The notes: generated from the sequence alone by a model not told the origin. 64,000 bases of DNA from Semisulcospira habei (GCA_036245525.1 BTPG01000001.1:224881748-224945747); one strand, 5' to 3'. Counted from the stretch's first letter, positions 20,362 to 32,856 are shown. A program made the numbers and translations.

Positions 20362-21633
20362 TGCCCTAACACGTGTCTTACCAGAGTCAGACAGGGTTCA
20401 CCGGGAGGGCATCTAGGCTCTGTGAAGGTTGGCAAGTAAGGAGATAAACGTTATCTTTTAAAGTCGTCAAATTCAATGGAGACAAGCTAGATATAGATTA
20501 CATGCGTGTGATGAACTAAGTTTGACACCGAATGATTTATCAAACCAATGAAAATAGTTTACGAAGTGTATGATTAGGGTCAGCAACCAAAAACCCAAGA
20601 AGAACAATCACGGTGATCAATTTATCTCCGGAAAAGTTCAAGTGGTTTTTACCAAGCACACTCCCCTAAACAACAAACAAACAAACAAACAAACATACGA
20701 ATGAATGAAGAAGCGAACGAGCGACCATAATACTCCCCAAAACAAACAAACAAACAAACAAACAAACAAACAAACAAACAAACAAACAAACAAACAAACA
20801 AACCAGCGAGCCAACGAGCGAGCGAACGAGGGAGCGAACGAACGAAAAAAAGAACCAAAAATCAAACAAGCAAACAAAACAAGACGCCCCCCCCCCCCCT
20901 TTTCCCGACCACCCCCTCACCCTGACAAACAAATTAATGGAGGAAACAACGATCGTGTGTTGAGCTGTGACTTGTGACATTATGTCGTAAGGTCCAAAAT
21001 CACAGACCAGCGTGCAAATGGAAATTCACCCCTGTACAATCATGCACGCATGTATACAGAAGGGCAAAATTAAATGGATGATTTCCGATGGTTCCAGAAA
21101 TGTCACATTTCCTTTGTTTCTTAGCATGTATATAATAGACACAGTAACTGTACCACATGACCGAGCTACAAAAACCCTTGAAGCGACTAATGGCGGACTT
21201 TTCGTAGCCCTCTTTGTGACGCGTCTTGTATGCCAGTTTTGTTCTATCAAAGATCACCAAAACGTTCTAAAGTACAAAGTTACTTAGTGTTGTTTGAAAC
21301 AGCAGACACACTACTGAAGTTGTTGTCGCACACATCTGCAGCTATAGTGTGTAACAGACCACTAAAGAAATAATCTTTGCGGAATCGAAAGCACATGAGT
21401 ACTATTTTATTGAAGAAGTTTACATTTCTTTTTTTTTTTAGGCAAACAGTCACGCACCTCTTCCACTGACAATTTGTAGACAATGCTGCTGGTCATGCAG
21501 ACGGCAAAGTCATGAAATATCATTATATCATACGTCTGTTATGTAAACATGTATAATTTTTTAAAAAATTCAATCATGTCTGGCGTTATTCAGCTTGATT
21601 TCTTTTACCAAAATAGTGAAGGAATGAAAGCAA
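20362..21633. other. CPTP intron 1 stretch, no gene
   Basis: Contains the AAAC microsatellite, a poly-C run (20886-20899) and half of a family I hairpin (20984-21018). Otherwise nothing recognised. Confidence 0.5.
20743..20803. repeat. (AAAC)n microsatellite
   Basis: About 15 units of AAAC; degenerate CGAG/CGAA units follow to 20850. Confidence 0.95.
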
Positions 21634-21802
21634 ATACGTTATTGGTAGCATGGGTTTGCTGCACGGACCCTTGTAGACCTTCGGGAGGTCAAAGGAACCA
21701 TTGTACCCCGAAGGCCGAAGTCCTGAGGGGTACAATGGTTCCTTTGACCTACCTCAGGTCTACAAGGGTCCGTGTAGCGAAACCCTGCTACCAATAACGT
21801 AT
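21634..21802. mobile_element. Long foldback element F
   Basis: A 169-bp inverted repeat with ATACGTTATTGGTAGCA... ends and their inverse at 21788-21802. Inner arms read GGACCCTTGTAGACCT and GGTCAAAGGAACCATTGTAC. Only one copy is in the window. No TTAA at the ends, so it belongs to a different class from families A to C. Confidence 0.75.
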
Positions 21803-21886
21803 AATATATATAAGGAAACAGTTCATTTCTCATGCTGTCAGCGCCAGTGTAAAGTCCAAAACCACAGACACCTACAGGCACATAAA

Positions 21887-22103
21887 TTAACCCCTTACAT
21901 GCCGGGGTAAGGCGAACGCTATCGAGCTGCAAGAGACATAAACCCTCATGAGCCCCCGCAGTCGCTGGGGCTCATGAGGATTTATGTCTCTTGTCAGTGT
22001 TGTCCCATGTAGGCCCTGCATCTGTGTTCTTTACGCGAGCGTTGGTCAGTGCGCGGCCGTTTCAGATGACGCAATTCCCAATCACTGGCAGCGAAGAGGT
22101 TAA
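21887..22103. mobile_element. Foldback MITE family B, copy B7
   Basis: TTAACCCCTTACATGCCGGG at left, CACTGGCAGCGAAGAGGTTAA at right, core 21928-21994. Its right TTAA (22100-22103) is also the left TTAA of the next element. Confidence 0.85.
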
Positions 22104-22176
22104 CTCATTCGAGACGTGCCGCCTCCAGATACGTGGCCTAAAGCTGCGTATCCGGAGGCTGCACGTCTCGAATGAG
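22100..22176. mobile_element. Foldback MITE family G
   Basis: TTAACTCATTCGAGACG, then inner arms GCCTCCAGATACG..., and the inverse ending CGTCTCGAATGAG. The only copy seen. It follows the previous element with a single shared TTAA. Confidence 0.7.
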
Positions 22177-22223
22177 AACAGGCCCAAAATTACAGCGGCT
22201 AGACCGGCACACGCGTCCCTTAC

Positions 22224-22378
22224 CTGCACAGTTCGTGGAAAGCTCGGAGGTATTCGTGAATGGACAGGGAACCATCGTTCTGCAGGCACTTTCTGAAGGC
22301 ATCCAGCACTACCTCCAAGTCAAAGTCGTGCTTCTGGTCCGTCTTGAACGTCTTGATCGGCATACACTGGTCTGCCAT
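22224..22378 (-). CDS. CPTP: Ceramide-1-phosphate transfer protein-like, exon 1 with start
   Basis: ATG at 22378, in a favourable context (ATAATGG). Encodes MADQCMPIKTFKTDQKHD, FDLEVVLDAFRKCLQNDGSL and SIHEYLRAFHELC. The FDLEVVLDAFRKCL helix corresponds to the FNLKVVLVSFKQCL helix of vertebrate CPTP. 155 nt, ends in phase 2 at GTAAGG, matching exon 2. Intron 1 is about 5.8 kb and full of foldback elements. No signal peptide, as expected for a cytosolic lipid carrier. Confidence 0.92.
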
Positions 22379-22398
22379 TATTGTCCAACCCAGTCGAT

Positions 22399-22735
22399 CA
22401 GTTCAGTTCAGTTCAGTTCTGTTAATTTCAGTTCAGTTCAGTTTAGTTCTGTTCTGCTCTGCTCAATTCAAGTAAGTTTTGTTCTATTCTGTTCTGTTCA
22501 TTGTCTGTTTAGTTAAATTCAGGTAAGTTTTGTTCAGCTCAGGTCTGTTCTGTTACGTTATGTTTAATTCTCTCTAGTTCAGTTCAGTTCAGCTCAGCTC
22601 AGTTCTGTCCTGTTTAGTTCAGTTCAGCTCATGTTTAGCTCACTCTAGATCAGTTCAACTGAGTTCAGTTCACTCTAGTTCAGTTCCGTTTTGTTTTCTG
22701 TTCTGTTCTATTGACTCCAGTTCAGTTCAAGATAC
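22399..22735. repeat. Degenerate (GTTCA)n minisatellite upstream of CPTP
   Basis: About 330 bases dominated by GTTCA/GTTCT pentamers, starting 20 bases before the CPTP start codon, so it would occupy the 5' UTR or promoter. Confidence 0.9.
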
Positions 22736-23073
22736 GCTCTGTGCGCTCGGAAAAGTCCATGCGCGCTGCACCCCACCTTTCAGAAGTATTCCAAAACTGC
22801 ACAGTCGCTCAGTATAATTATGTAATGGCGACAGTTCTAACAGTGGCAGGATACTCTTTTACGAGAATGCCTGTAACACAACGCAGAATAAGAAGTCAAT
22901 TCATTGATTGATCAGCTGATTGTTTTTAACGTCATATGATAAGCGGTAAATAAATCTCGTAACGGCGATCAGTTAATAAGCGTCAATTAACGGTTATTTG
23001 AGAAGTTAGCTCTGAGATAGATTACTTGGTTGTTTGTAACACAGCCCAATAAAAAAAAAAGCTGCGCATCAAC
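22736..23073. other. Non-coding stretch upstream of CPTP
   Basis: Nothing recognised on either strand. Confidence 0.5.
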
Positions 23074-23256
23074 TTAACCCATTCAGCCCTGATAATTTAA
23101 GGGTAGTGCCAGATTAGCTTGGCGCCTGTCGGCGCCAAGCTAATCTGGCACTACCCTTGAATTATCATGGTCGATCCATCTCGTGCAACAGGTGCATAGT
23201 CGTTAGATAACGCCTTCAAAATTTGGGAAATACGTCCGCCGGGCTGAATGAGTTAA
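23074..23256. mobile_element. Foldback MITE family A, copy A7, lacking part of left arm
   Basis: TTAA at both ends. The left outer arm (TCGACCATG side) is missing while the right one remains. Core 23091-23166, T-type in both arms. Confidence 0.85.
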
Positions 23257-23619
23257 TCAGTAAGCGTCAGCCATATCACAATTTGTGCATGACACGAAAT
23301 GAGCAGATCTGAGCGCTGAGTTGCACAACAGAGCAGGAAATTTTGCTTAAAGCTGAGACTCGGCCTTTTTTGTTCCGTCCCGCACGTGTTTTTTTACAAA
23401 TACCCAGCAAAATGAGTTGGTTGTTCAACCTCAGTACTGATGTCCTAAACAGAACTGGAAGAATTTGCAGTTTGCAGAAGGTCATTGTATCGCACAATCG
23501 TGGCTCGTGCAGTCACAACTGGTTTGTGTAGACGTCCTTTGTCTGAAAAGATAAGAAAACGGAAGTGAGCAATACACTATAATTATAAGAGGACCGTTTC
23601 AATCTACCAGTCACAATGC

Positions 23620-23695
23620 GTGCTGGTTTGTGATTTTGGACTTTACGTCTGAAAACCGTAAGGTCTTAAATCACAGACCAGCACACAATTATTCT
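23620..23695. mobile_element. Foldback family I, copy I1
   Basis: GTGCTGGTTTGTGATTTTGG and CTTTACG; the inverse is CGTAAGGTCTTAAATCACAG + ACCAGCAC. Single-arm pieces occur at 20984, 21846 and 23818; other pairs at 28709 and 44046. Confidence 0.7.
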
Positions 23696-23851
23696 AAAAA
23701 TAACAAAAATTTAAATGGGTCTCGACAATTACAGCACTAGAAGGATGCTCAGCTATGTGATCTTGCTAAACAATCACGGACCAGTAAACAACTATTCTAA
23801 TGAGCCTATTCTTCAGGCAGTAAAATCCAAAATCGCAGAGCAGCACACGAC

Positions 23852-23911
<60 letters not shown>

Positions 23912-23985
23912 TAATAATAATAATAATGTATATTTTTAAGGCGCCTATAATTTCGATAGAAAAGCTCTAGGCGCCGTACAAATGA
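23852..23985 (-). repeat. (AAT)n tract joined to a LINE/SINE-type 3' tail
   Basis: AAT repeats (23852-23927), then TGTATATTTTTAAGGCGCCT and a related inverted GGCGCC motif. This AAT-plus-GGCGCC arrangement is the usual 3' end of a CR1/L2-group retroposon in reverse orientation. Confidence 0.55.
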
Positions 23986-24023
23986 CATACTAACATACAT
24001 ACACTTTGCATCCTACAACACAT

Positions 24024-25512
<1,489 letters not shown>

Positions 25513-25763
25513 TTTTAGTCCCTAACATACACACTCACGCAACAAGATATACAAGAAAAATAAGAATAACAAAAACAAAACAAAACAAAAAACAACCAAC
25601 CAAACAAACAAACAAACAAACAAAAACATAAAAAAATAAATAAAAAATGCTCGCACACAAAAAGACACACGTGTACCATAAAACCAACAACGAATACACC
25701 AGATAGCCCTCACCGACAACGAACGGTTGACAAAAAAAGAAGATATATAACAGTGAATGCACG

Positions 25764-26727
25764 TTTAAAGGAATAAATGCGTCTTTAAAGACTGCCGGAA
25801 ACTATTGGCTGATTCAACATATCTGAGGGACTGTGGGAGTTTATTCCAAAGAAATGGTCCTTGGTATGAGAAAGACCTCTCGCCAAAAGACTTAGTTCTC
25901 ACAGTCTGGAAGCGTAATAATTTAATGTCTGCTGAGGAACGGAGCTGTCTTGAAGGTGTGTACAAATGAAGAAGCTCAGAGAGATAGACAGGGCCAGTAG
26001 AAGGAGACAGACAGGTATGAGAGATGGGCAGAACTTTGTATTGTACTCTGGATGTGATAAGTAACCAATGGATTGAACGCAGGATGGGTGTGATGTGGTC
26101 CGACTTCTTTGCCTTGACAACAAGCCGTGCTGCTGAGTTCTGCACCCTCTTGAGCCGATTCAAAAGGTACTGAGGACAGCCACACAGGAGTGCATTGCCG
26201 TAATCGAGTCGGAACAAGACAAAGGAGCAGACCAGTGTTTTAGTGGCCTCTGGTGTGAGAAGATGCCTGATGGAGCTAATGCGACGTAGTTCAATAAAGG
26301 CAGATCTACAGGTATTCAAAACGTGTTGTTTTAGTGAGAGACTGCAATCAATGGTGACACCAAGATTTCTCACCTGAGCAGAAAAAACTAATTTCAGTAT
26401 CTAGGATTGTGATGGACTGCGGTAAGGAGGAAGATATTTTGTAGAGGAAACTAGCATGGCTTCTGTTTTATCTTCATTCAGTTTTAGTTTGTTAGCTATC
26501 GTCGATGTTCTACCATCTGAAACTGACTGTTGCACACACTGGATGATGGCATCGACCTGCTCAACATGGCCTGACTTATACAACTGCGTGCCATCAGAGT
26601 ACGCGTGGTGAGAAATTGGGTGTGCAGCTATGACACCAGACAAAGGCTGCATATACATAATGAAGAGCACAGGCCCGAGGACTGACCCTTGGGGTACTCC
26701 GAAACACAGAGGGGCTGCGACTGAAAG
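25764..26727 (-). mobile_element. CR1-like LINE, 5'-truncated copy
   Basis: Minus strand: CFGVPQGSVLGPVLFIMY (about 26705-26655), HAYSDGTQLY in place of YADDTQLY (catalytic Asp pair lost), then frameshifted into a 202-codon frame (26373-25765) with LGVTIDCSLSLKQHV, FRLDYGNALLCG, RLVVKAKKSDHITPIL and the normal C-terminus LWNKLPQSLRYVESANSFRQ + SLKTHLFL. Different from the LINE at the left edge but in the same group. Confidence 0.88.
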
Positions 26728-26884
26728 ATGAGCACAGACAGAGACAGTCTACATAAATCTACTTCCATCCGCCCTAGCTTACAGCTGCAGAAATCTACAT
26801 CAAAAGCAGATGAAGCCAATTCTAGTCCTCGCCAGCAAGGGAGACAAAGTCTCACGAGCCCCTGACACGCTTCTTACAATTAAT

Positions 26885-27075
26885 TTTAGCGCAAAGAGAA
26901 GAACTCTCCTGCGTACAAAGGAGAAAAAGAGCAAAAAAGTCTTTTTACAACATCAAACTTCATAATTTAAATTGGTCCTTTAGTCCAGCATTATTGTAAG
27001 ACATACTAAGTACATTTTATAAAGGAGATATTGTGAATTATTAACCCGTTATTGTCTGGAGTAGGTGTCTTTAAA
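26885..27075. repeat. Unclassified repeat O, copy 1
   Basis: Shares GCGCAAAGA..AAGAACTCTCCT, AAAGGAGAA and, at its far end, TATTGTCT/CCAGG... with 61055-61345. In the latter copy an AT repeat and another MITE interrupt it. Confidence 0.45.
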
Positions 27076-27231
27076 GAGTGTTATCGAACAACGACAACAA
27101 CAGCAACAGCTTAAACAACAATAACAATACACAAACTATTCCAGACGCTAGAATTTTAGTACTGTCTTTGAAAAACGTACTATGTTGCGTGAACAAGAAG
27201 CTTAAGAATATCCTATTTGTATTATAAAATG

Positions 27232-27322
27232 GCGAGCAAAAGAAATGCGACATTTTTGAAATCATCGAACACACTTTAGTATTATACAATGATTAAAAAA
27301 TGGCGCATTTCTTTTGCTCATA
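27232..27322. mobile_element. Foldback family P, copy P1
   Basis: GCGAGCAAAAGAAATGCGAC and GCGCATTTCTTTTGCTC as inverted ends. Other copies at 45021 and 50909. Confidence 0.7.
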
Positions 27323-27429
27323 GGTTTATTTCGTACGAATCCGTCACTATCCAATAGTAAAGGGAAAAAAATCTATTTTATTTCTCTCTCTGTTCCGTCA
27401 TGAATTTATAAATTATTATTGAGTCGAAT

Positions 27430-27500
27430 CACACTTTTTGTATCCCTCGATTCGCTACCGCTTATTAGCGGTAGCGAATCGGGGGAAGCAACCAGTGTGG
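27430..27500. mobile_element. Foldback family E, copy E2
   Basis: Inner hairpin CGATTCGCTACCGCT-TATT-AGCGGTAGCGAATCG. Outer right arm GCAACCAGTGTGG; outer left arm diverged. Confidence 0.75.
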
Positions 27501-27659
27501 AGTCTAATCATATGTGTACAAACTTCCCTACGTAGGTGTCATGAAATAATAACTTGAGATATGAAATACGGAAAGATAATGGAAAGTTATTTCACACAAA
27601 GAAATGTTTCAGCCTTCAATTATTTAATTGTTAAATCTTTAAGGGATAAAACTAACAGC

Positions 27660-27800
27660 TGGCAACTGCCTTTTCACGTTTTACGACATAACCATCGGAC
27701 GTTTTCACGAATCACGAAGATCCTATTTTGGCTTTCACGTTTGACGACGAGTACTATTGTAGTCACGGAACACGATCACGAACAAAATTGCAGTCCGCAC
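27660..27800 (+). repeat. CACGTTTYACGA-rich repeat M
   Basis: Repeated TTTCACG/TTACGAC motifs (CGTTTTACGACATAACCATC, GGCTTTCACGTTTGACGACG). A related block lies at 29515-29612. Origin unknown. Confidence 0.4.
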
Positions 27801-27869
27801 GAATCACAAGAACCAAACAAGCGCCAATCACGCCGCATTACAATTCGAGGGCGTACTCTCCTCCTTCTT

Positions 27870-28088
27870 TTAAAACTCATTCTACCCGCTCAACACCGAA
27901 ATCCCCACATTTTGCCGTTGTCCTCTTAAGACTCTAGTGTAGTGCAGGACACAGATCGACCATGATAGTTCAAGGGTGATGCCAGAATAGCTTGGCGCCC
28001 ATAGGCGCCAAGCTATTCTGGCATCAACCTTGAAATATCATGATCGATCCATATCTTGCTGTGGTGTGTCTGGGGTAGAATGAGTTAA
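27870..28088. mobile_element. Foldback MITE family A, subtype with TTCTACCC ends, copy A8
   Basis: Ends AACTCATTCTACCCGC and GGGGTAGAATGAGTTAA; core 27954-28047 A-type with CATA loop and GATGCC/GGCATC in both arms. A sister copy lies at 32397. Shares its right TTAA with the next element. Confidence 0.85.
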
Positions 28089-28200
28089 CTCTTTGGTTGT
28101 CGGTAGCGGTTTTAGTCGCGATGATTCCTGTAGGAAGGTATGGGGTGTGTTCCTGTCGGAATCATCGCGGATAAAACCGCTACCGACACCCAAAGCATTA
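28085..28200. mobile_element. Foldback MITE family C, copy C2, with enlarged centre
   Basis: Outer arms CGGTAGCGGTTTTAGTCGCG and inverse are excellent, but instead of one TCCTGCAGGA centre there are two copies of it, TCCTGTAGGA and TTCCTGTCGGAA, around GGTATGGGGTGTG. Confidence 0.8.
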
Positions 28201-28708
28201 CTCAAAATCATGAGTAACTAATTACACGATCTCATTCATAATTTATAATGAGAAAATAAAAGAAGACACAAGAAAATAAAAGAAAATAAAAGTACCTGTG
28301 CTCGGCGACGGAATAGGTCTACTGTGTACTTGGGGTCTGGTCAAGCTGATTTGATACTGACTTGCCTATGAATAACAACGATTAAATCCGTTTACAACAC
28401 AGCTTATCTGGATCACCCGATAAAGAACGAAGAAGAAAAAAAAAAACAACTAAAAAAACCCTCAACATTTAGTAAGAGACTATTGGTAATCTAACCTGCA
28501 GTCCTAATGCACAGTGTATACAACCGAATTTCGACGACAACGGCCCGCAGATAAACTGCTTACTGGCTTACTGTTGTAATCGGCAGCGGTCGGCACGTTG
28601 AAGAGGCCCGGAGTGCTATATGTAATATTAACACACAGCGAATCAGTCAGTACCACGTCATGTACACAGCGTTGCATAGTGCCAAAATCAGCATTCAGTA
28701 GCGAGACA

Positions 28709-28778
28709 CATGTGAGATGATCTGTGATTTTGGACGTAACGGTTCCAAAGCCGTAAGTCGAAAATCGAAGTCCAGAAC
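28709..28778. mobile_element. Foldback family I, copy I2
   Basis: GATCTGTGATTTTGGACGTA ... CCGTAAGTCGAAAATCGAAG; imperfect arms. Confidence 0.5.
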
Positions 28779-29159
28779 ACAAATAATGTGTACAGCAATA
28801 AAAAAAAAAAAATTCTTTCAATTTATTTTGATTTCTTATTAACTTTCCGAATCTGTGTCACGCCGTCATGATCCCTGAAACCTACAGCGACACATCAACA
28901 CATGCGCATAAACATCAGTGTGGAAAGCAAGCACGCCGGCGCGTTGAAAGATGTCTCGTTTCATGCCACCCAAAATAAACAGTCGCCGACTGGCACACTT
29001 TTTGCATGTACTAGTAGTTTGACATTCGACGTCACTTTTCAAAAACCTATCCATAGTCAGTATGCATTTGACTAGACACAGATTCTCAGGAGCCCCTTGT
29101 AAGTTATGCCAGGAGGTCTCAGAACAAGCGCCAAGCTAGGGGAGGAATCCTAGTAAGCT

Positions 29160-29240
29160 AAGGTCCTCGGACCCACGACGACCGCAGTGGGCCCGCGCAC
29201 GGCTGTACGCGGGCCCACTGCGGTCGTCGTGGGTCTATGA
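29160..29240. mobile_element. GC-rich foldback family D, copy D4
   Basis: ACCCACGACGACCGCAGTGG + GCCCGCGCACGGC, then the inverse; nearly perfect arms with slightly different sequence (CACTGCGG) from copies D1-D3. Confidence 0.85.
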
Positions 29241-29701
29241 CGGTTTGCTGCTGGGGGTGAGGGAAGAGGGGGGGGGGGGGTGCATAAAGGAGTACCGTTA
29301 CGGCTTCTCGATTTATTTTGCGATTCACGAATCCCACAACGCATAGCACTTGCTTTTCACGATGGAAAGAGACGAGGAAGGGAAAGAATACCGGGCCGCT
29401 TTCACAACCTCTTTTCAACAGACTTCAAAACTTGTATATACCCGCCCAGAAAATCAAATGAAGGGAGGAAGGAGGTAGGGGGTTGGAAGATTTCATAGTA
29501 CAGTGTATTTACAGTGTGACAACAGACTTTTCACATTTCACAAAATAACTACGACTTTTTCGCGGATCAATCACCAAGATCTTATTTCCGCTTTCACGTT
29601 TCACGACGAACGCTTTCTTTCATCCCCCCCCCCCCTCCCCATCCACCCCACCCCTCTTATGTCTGCAGCTGCAGGGGGTACAGTTTCTCATGACCTCTGT
29701 G

Positions 29702-29801
29702 TTAACCCCTTGTCTGTCGAGAAAAAAAGTGTACACAATCCAAACGCAAAAGACATAGATCCTCATGAGCCCCTCAGAGTGCAGGGATCTATGCCTCTTG
29801 C
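29702..29801. mobile_element. Foldback MITE family B, copy B8, damaged
   Basis: TTAACCCCTTGTCTGTCGAG at left; the hairpin has lost much of its right inner arm (about 12 bases). Confidence 0.7.
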
Positions 29802-30354
29802 TGAGACCAATTTGTATCCATGTTTCGTGGACGGTGTTGTCGTTGAATGAACCAGAATTTCAGAAACAAAAATGTACGTACAGTGTGTACCTACAGTGGC
29901 ATGGAAGGCAATGGATAGAACAAACAAGCATACAAACAAACAAACAAAAACAACGACAACAACAATAACAACATAACGGCGTCAAGGTTGCACTTACTGC
30001 ATTTTGTAAACATCTTGGTCACTGAAAACATTTTAACCTGGCCAGGTTACGTCCTAGTGGGTCTTTTTTCAGCCACACTTTGAAATCTTTGTTCTCTTTC
30101 AAAGTTCTTTGTTCTTCCAGCAATCCTTTTCCGCTCCTTAATCAGCCACTTCCATCTGCAAGAGGCAAAAGATTCTCATGAACTCACACAGGCGGTTTTT
30201 AGTGAGGTTTTCCGACCATGTCTTTAACCGCTTTATAAAAAAACCCCGGATCAGCCCTAACATATTAAGTACTCAAAAGAGCACAACCACAATCATGCCA
30301 GTCAAACCACTTTGAACGTGACTGTCAGTGTCAGCAGAAAACCAGTGACCTCTT

Positions 30355-30419
30355 GCAAGAGGCATAGATTCTCATGAGCCCCTGCAGTCGCAGGAGCTCA
30401 TGAGAATCTATGCCTCTTG
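30355..30419. mobile_element. Foldback MITE family B, copy B9
   Basis: Perfect arms CAAGAGGCATAGATTCTCAT + GAGCCCCTGC / inverse; both arms have TTCTCATG where most copies have TCCTCATG. Confidence 0.85.
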
Positions 30420-30795
30420 GTCAGTCGCAGTAATCTGCCGTATTGACCTCCGGTAATCTACTATCGCATTTTGTGTTTACACTAACTCGGCCCGGCTTTC
30501 TGTGGCAATAGTACTCAGGCGGGTTTCTGACCTAACACACGAAAGTGTGTCACAAAAGTGCCACACATAACAGGGTGGCACACAGTCACGTATATGTATG
30601 CATGGCCCTGTTATGCTACGGCTGGCCGAGGCGGAGGTACTGAATGTATCCCCGAAACTGATCTCACAGTGTAAACATGTCATAGGGTGGCTGTACACCT
30701 GTCAGACAATGTCCCACGTCGGGCGATCAAAATTTGGCAACGAATAGCGTATGCTTGTGCCGGCGACGGACTATAGTTGACACAGAAGTGGCGTA

Positions 30796-30798
<3 letters not shown>

Positions 30799-30880
<82 letters not shown>
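30799..30880. repeat. (AAT)n microsatellite
   Basis: About 27 units; the poly-I and poly-Y frames are artefacts. Confidence 0.95.
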
Positions 30881-30882
<2 letters not shown>

Positions 30883-31059
30883 CGGTTATTATATAGGCAC
30901 TTTTTTCCATTTCTACGAATCGGCTCAAAACGCCGCGAACTGCACCCAACACGCACGCTCACGTGACACACACGCATTCACTCTGAAGACAAACACAGAA
31001 CAAGACAAACGCAGGACATTCACGTGGTGCGAAGGGTCAGCTGGGGTTTCGGAAATTTG

Positions 31060-31273
31060 TATCGCTTGTATTTCAAATTTATTAAATGGCCTGAAACCTA
31101 AAGTGAAGGGGAGGAAGAGCCGGAGTACCCGGAGAAAGGACCCCCGACGATCCGCCCGAATTAACGGTGACACTTACTAGAGGAGAAAAGTCCGACGCCG
31201 AAACCCGGTATCGAATCTCGCACCCTTAGCACTGGTGGCAGGCGCCTTAACCACTGCGCAACGGACCGCCCCA
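31060..31273 (-). mobile_element. tRNA-derived SINE
   Basis: Read on the minus strand it begins GGGGCGGTCCGTTGCGCAG, with an A-box-like GTTGCGCAGTGG (31262-31251) and a B-box-like GAGATTCGATACC (31219-31207), spaced as in a tRNA gene. The head does not fold into a clean cloverleaf and continues into an unrelated body (GTAAGTGTCACCGTTAATTC), so it is a SINE rather than a tRNA gene. The 3' border is uncertain. Confidence 0.65.
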
Positions 31274-31299
31274 AACGGGGGTGGGGTGGAGGAGGGTGA

Positions 31300-31319
31300 G
31301 GGGAGAGCGGGGACCCCCC

Positions 31320-31357
<38 letters not shown>

Positions 31358-31375
31358 CCCCCCCCCCCCCAGCCC
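31300..31375. repeat. Poly-C/CT/poly-C tract
   Basis: C-run, 14 or so CT units, then a longer C-run. Confidence 0.9.
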
Positions 31376-31433
31376 CCGAAGTATCTCCTGGCCCCTCTAA
31401 TATTTTTGAAGGAGAAATTTTAAAAATTATATA

Positions 31434-31665
31434 ATTTTGTTGATTATCTGAACAAAATATTTTTTGGAGAGGAAAATATCATAAAAAAATGCCATTTTAT
31501 GTTTGACATTTTCGAGGTTAAACGAAATTCTTCTGAAGGAAAGACAGTTTTGGAAGAAACTATTAACAGTATGCATTTTGTTGATTATTTGGCAAATAAT
31601 GTTTTTCGGGGGAGAAGAAAATCTCATAAGAATTTGATTGTAATGTTTAACTTTTACGCGGTTAA
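31434..31665. repeat. Imperfect tandem duplication, unit about 145 bp
   Basis: ATTTTGTTGATTATCTG...GAGGTTAAACG (31434-31530) recurs as CATTTTGTTGATTATTTGG...CGCGGTTAAAC (31571-31665). AT-rich, non-coding. C-rich tracts follow at 31705-31815. Confidence 0.6.
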
Positions 31666-32396
31666 ACTGTAGTTTACCTTTTCCCCCGTTCCTCTCTTAT
31701 AGTTCCCCCCCCCCCCAACCCCACCCCCTCCCCCAACCCCTACCCCCATCCCCCTTATTTGTTTGAGGCTAGAAAGTAGCATAAGAGACAAGCCGCACCC
31801 CCCCCCCCCCCTTTCCCCAATGAAAAATATCTTCCTAATCCACTGCACATTAATTTTTGATGTGCTCACATGCCTGTGCAGAAATAACATATGCCATTTT
31901 CTACTAACCATGTGACAGAGGTAATAGCTTTCCCGACCAATATCCCATGCCTGTGTTTTGGTCTACAGGCCATTATCATCACCAAGATCAGTATCATAAT
32001 TATTGTCATCAGGATTGTTTGTTATTATTATTACAATTATATAGTTCATGCTGACCTTTCTATTCACGCTCGACCACAACATCCTTTTAAATAGACAGTG
32101 TATCTTTTGGACGGGTCCTTGACTGGTTCTCCTCATATTTGTTTGACAGGTTCCAACGTGTCATTATACAGAATTCTACTTCCGCTCTCCTCCTTCTGAG
32201 ATATGGCGTGCACCAGGGCTCAGTTCTCGGACCGGTCTTGTTTTCTTTGTACAGCCAGCCTGTGTCTGAGGTGATCGCCAGTAAAGGATGTGAACATCAC
32301 AAATATGCCGATGACACACAGCTGAAGAAAGACTGACGCTTCTCTCAAACAGTTCCCGTCTCTTCTGCATAATAATAATAATAATTACGGTATTTT

Positions 32397-32616
32397 ATAA
32401 CTCTTTCTACCCCAACACCGAAATCCTTAAATTTTGCCCTTGTCGTCTGAAGACTGCATTGCAGTGCAGGATTTCACATAGATCGACCATGATAGTTCAA
32501 GGGTGATGCCAGAATAGCTTGGCGCCCATAGGCGCCAAGCTATTCTGGCATCACCCTTGAACTATCATGGTCAAACCTTATCTTGCTGTGGGGTGTCTGG
32601 GGTAGTATGAGATAAT
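32397..32616. mobile_element. Foldback MITE family A, TTCTACCC subtype, copy A9
   Basis: Same ends and same CATA loop as copy A8; core 32481-32572 has perfect GGTGATGCCAGAATAGCTTG arms. Confidence 0.85.
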
Positions 32617-32639
32617 GCGCTTATCTTATAATAATTATA

Positions 32640-32856
32640 ACTCTAAGCGCGCACTCACAACTCGCGCACGCATGCGCACGCTTTAGACAACGACTCACGT
32701 ACCACAAATAGTGAAATACATTACGACAGTCTGCTTAGGGTGGGGAGTGTGGTGGTATAGTGCTAGAACTGTTGAAAGAGGTGAGTTTTGAGGGCGGACT
32801 GGAAGGAGGAGAGAGAGAGAGTGTTTCTGACGGAGAGAGAGTGGGAGAGTGTTCCA
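32640..32856 (-). mobile_element. CR1-like LINE 3' end, inverted
   Basis: Minus strand encodes WNTLPLSLRQKHSLSSFQSA + LKTHLFQQF-stop (about 32854-32765), the conserved C-terminus of the group, then a 3' UTR ending in CGCTTAGAG...TAAGCGC, which can form a hairpin of the kind found at such LINE ends. Confidence 0.75.

Noticed and set aside
28504..28821. 105-codon minus-strand ORF
   Set aside because: It overlaps a family I hairpin and shows no domain; the possible donor GTAAGC has no convincing acceptor partner.
31207..31273. Functional tRNA gene
   Set aside because: A- and B-box-like motifs are present, but no clean cloverleaf or terminator; the sequence runs on into a SINE body.
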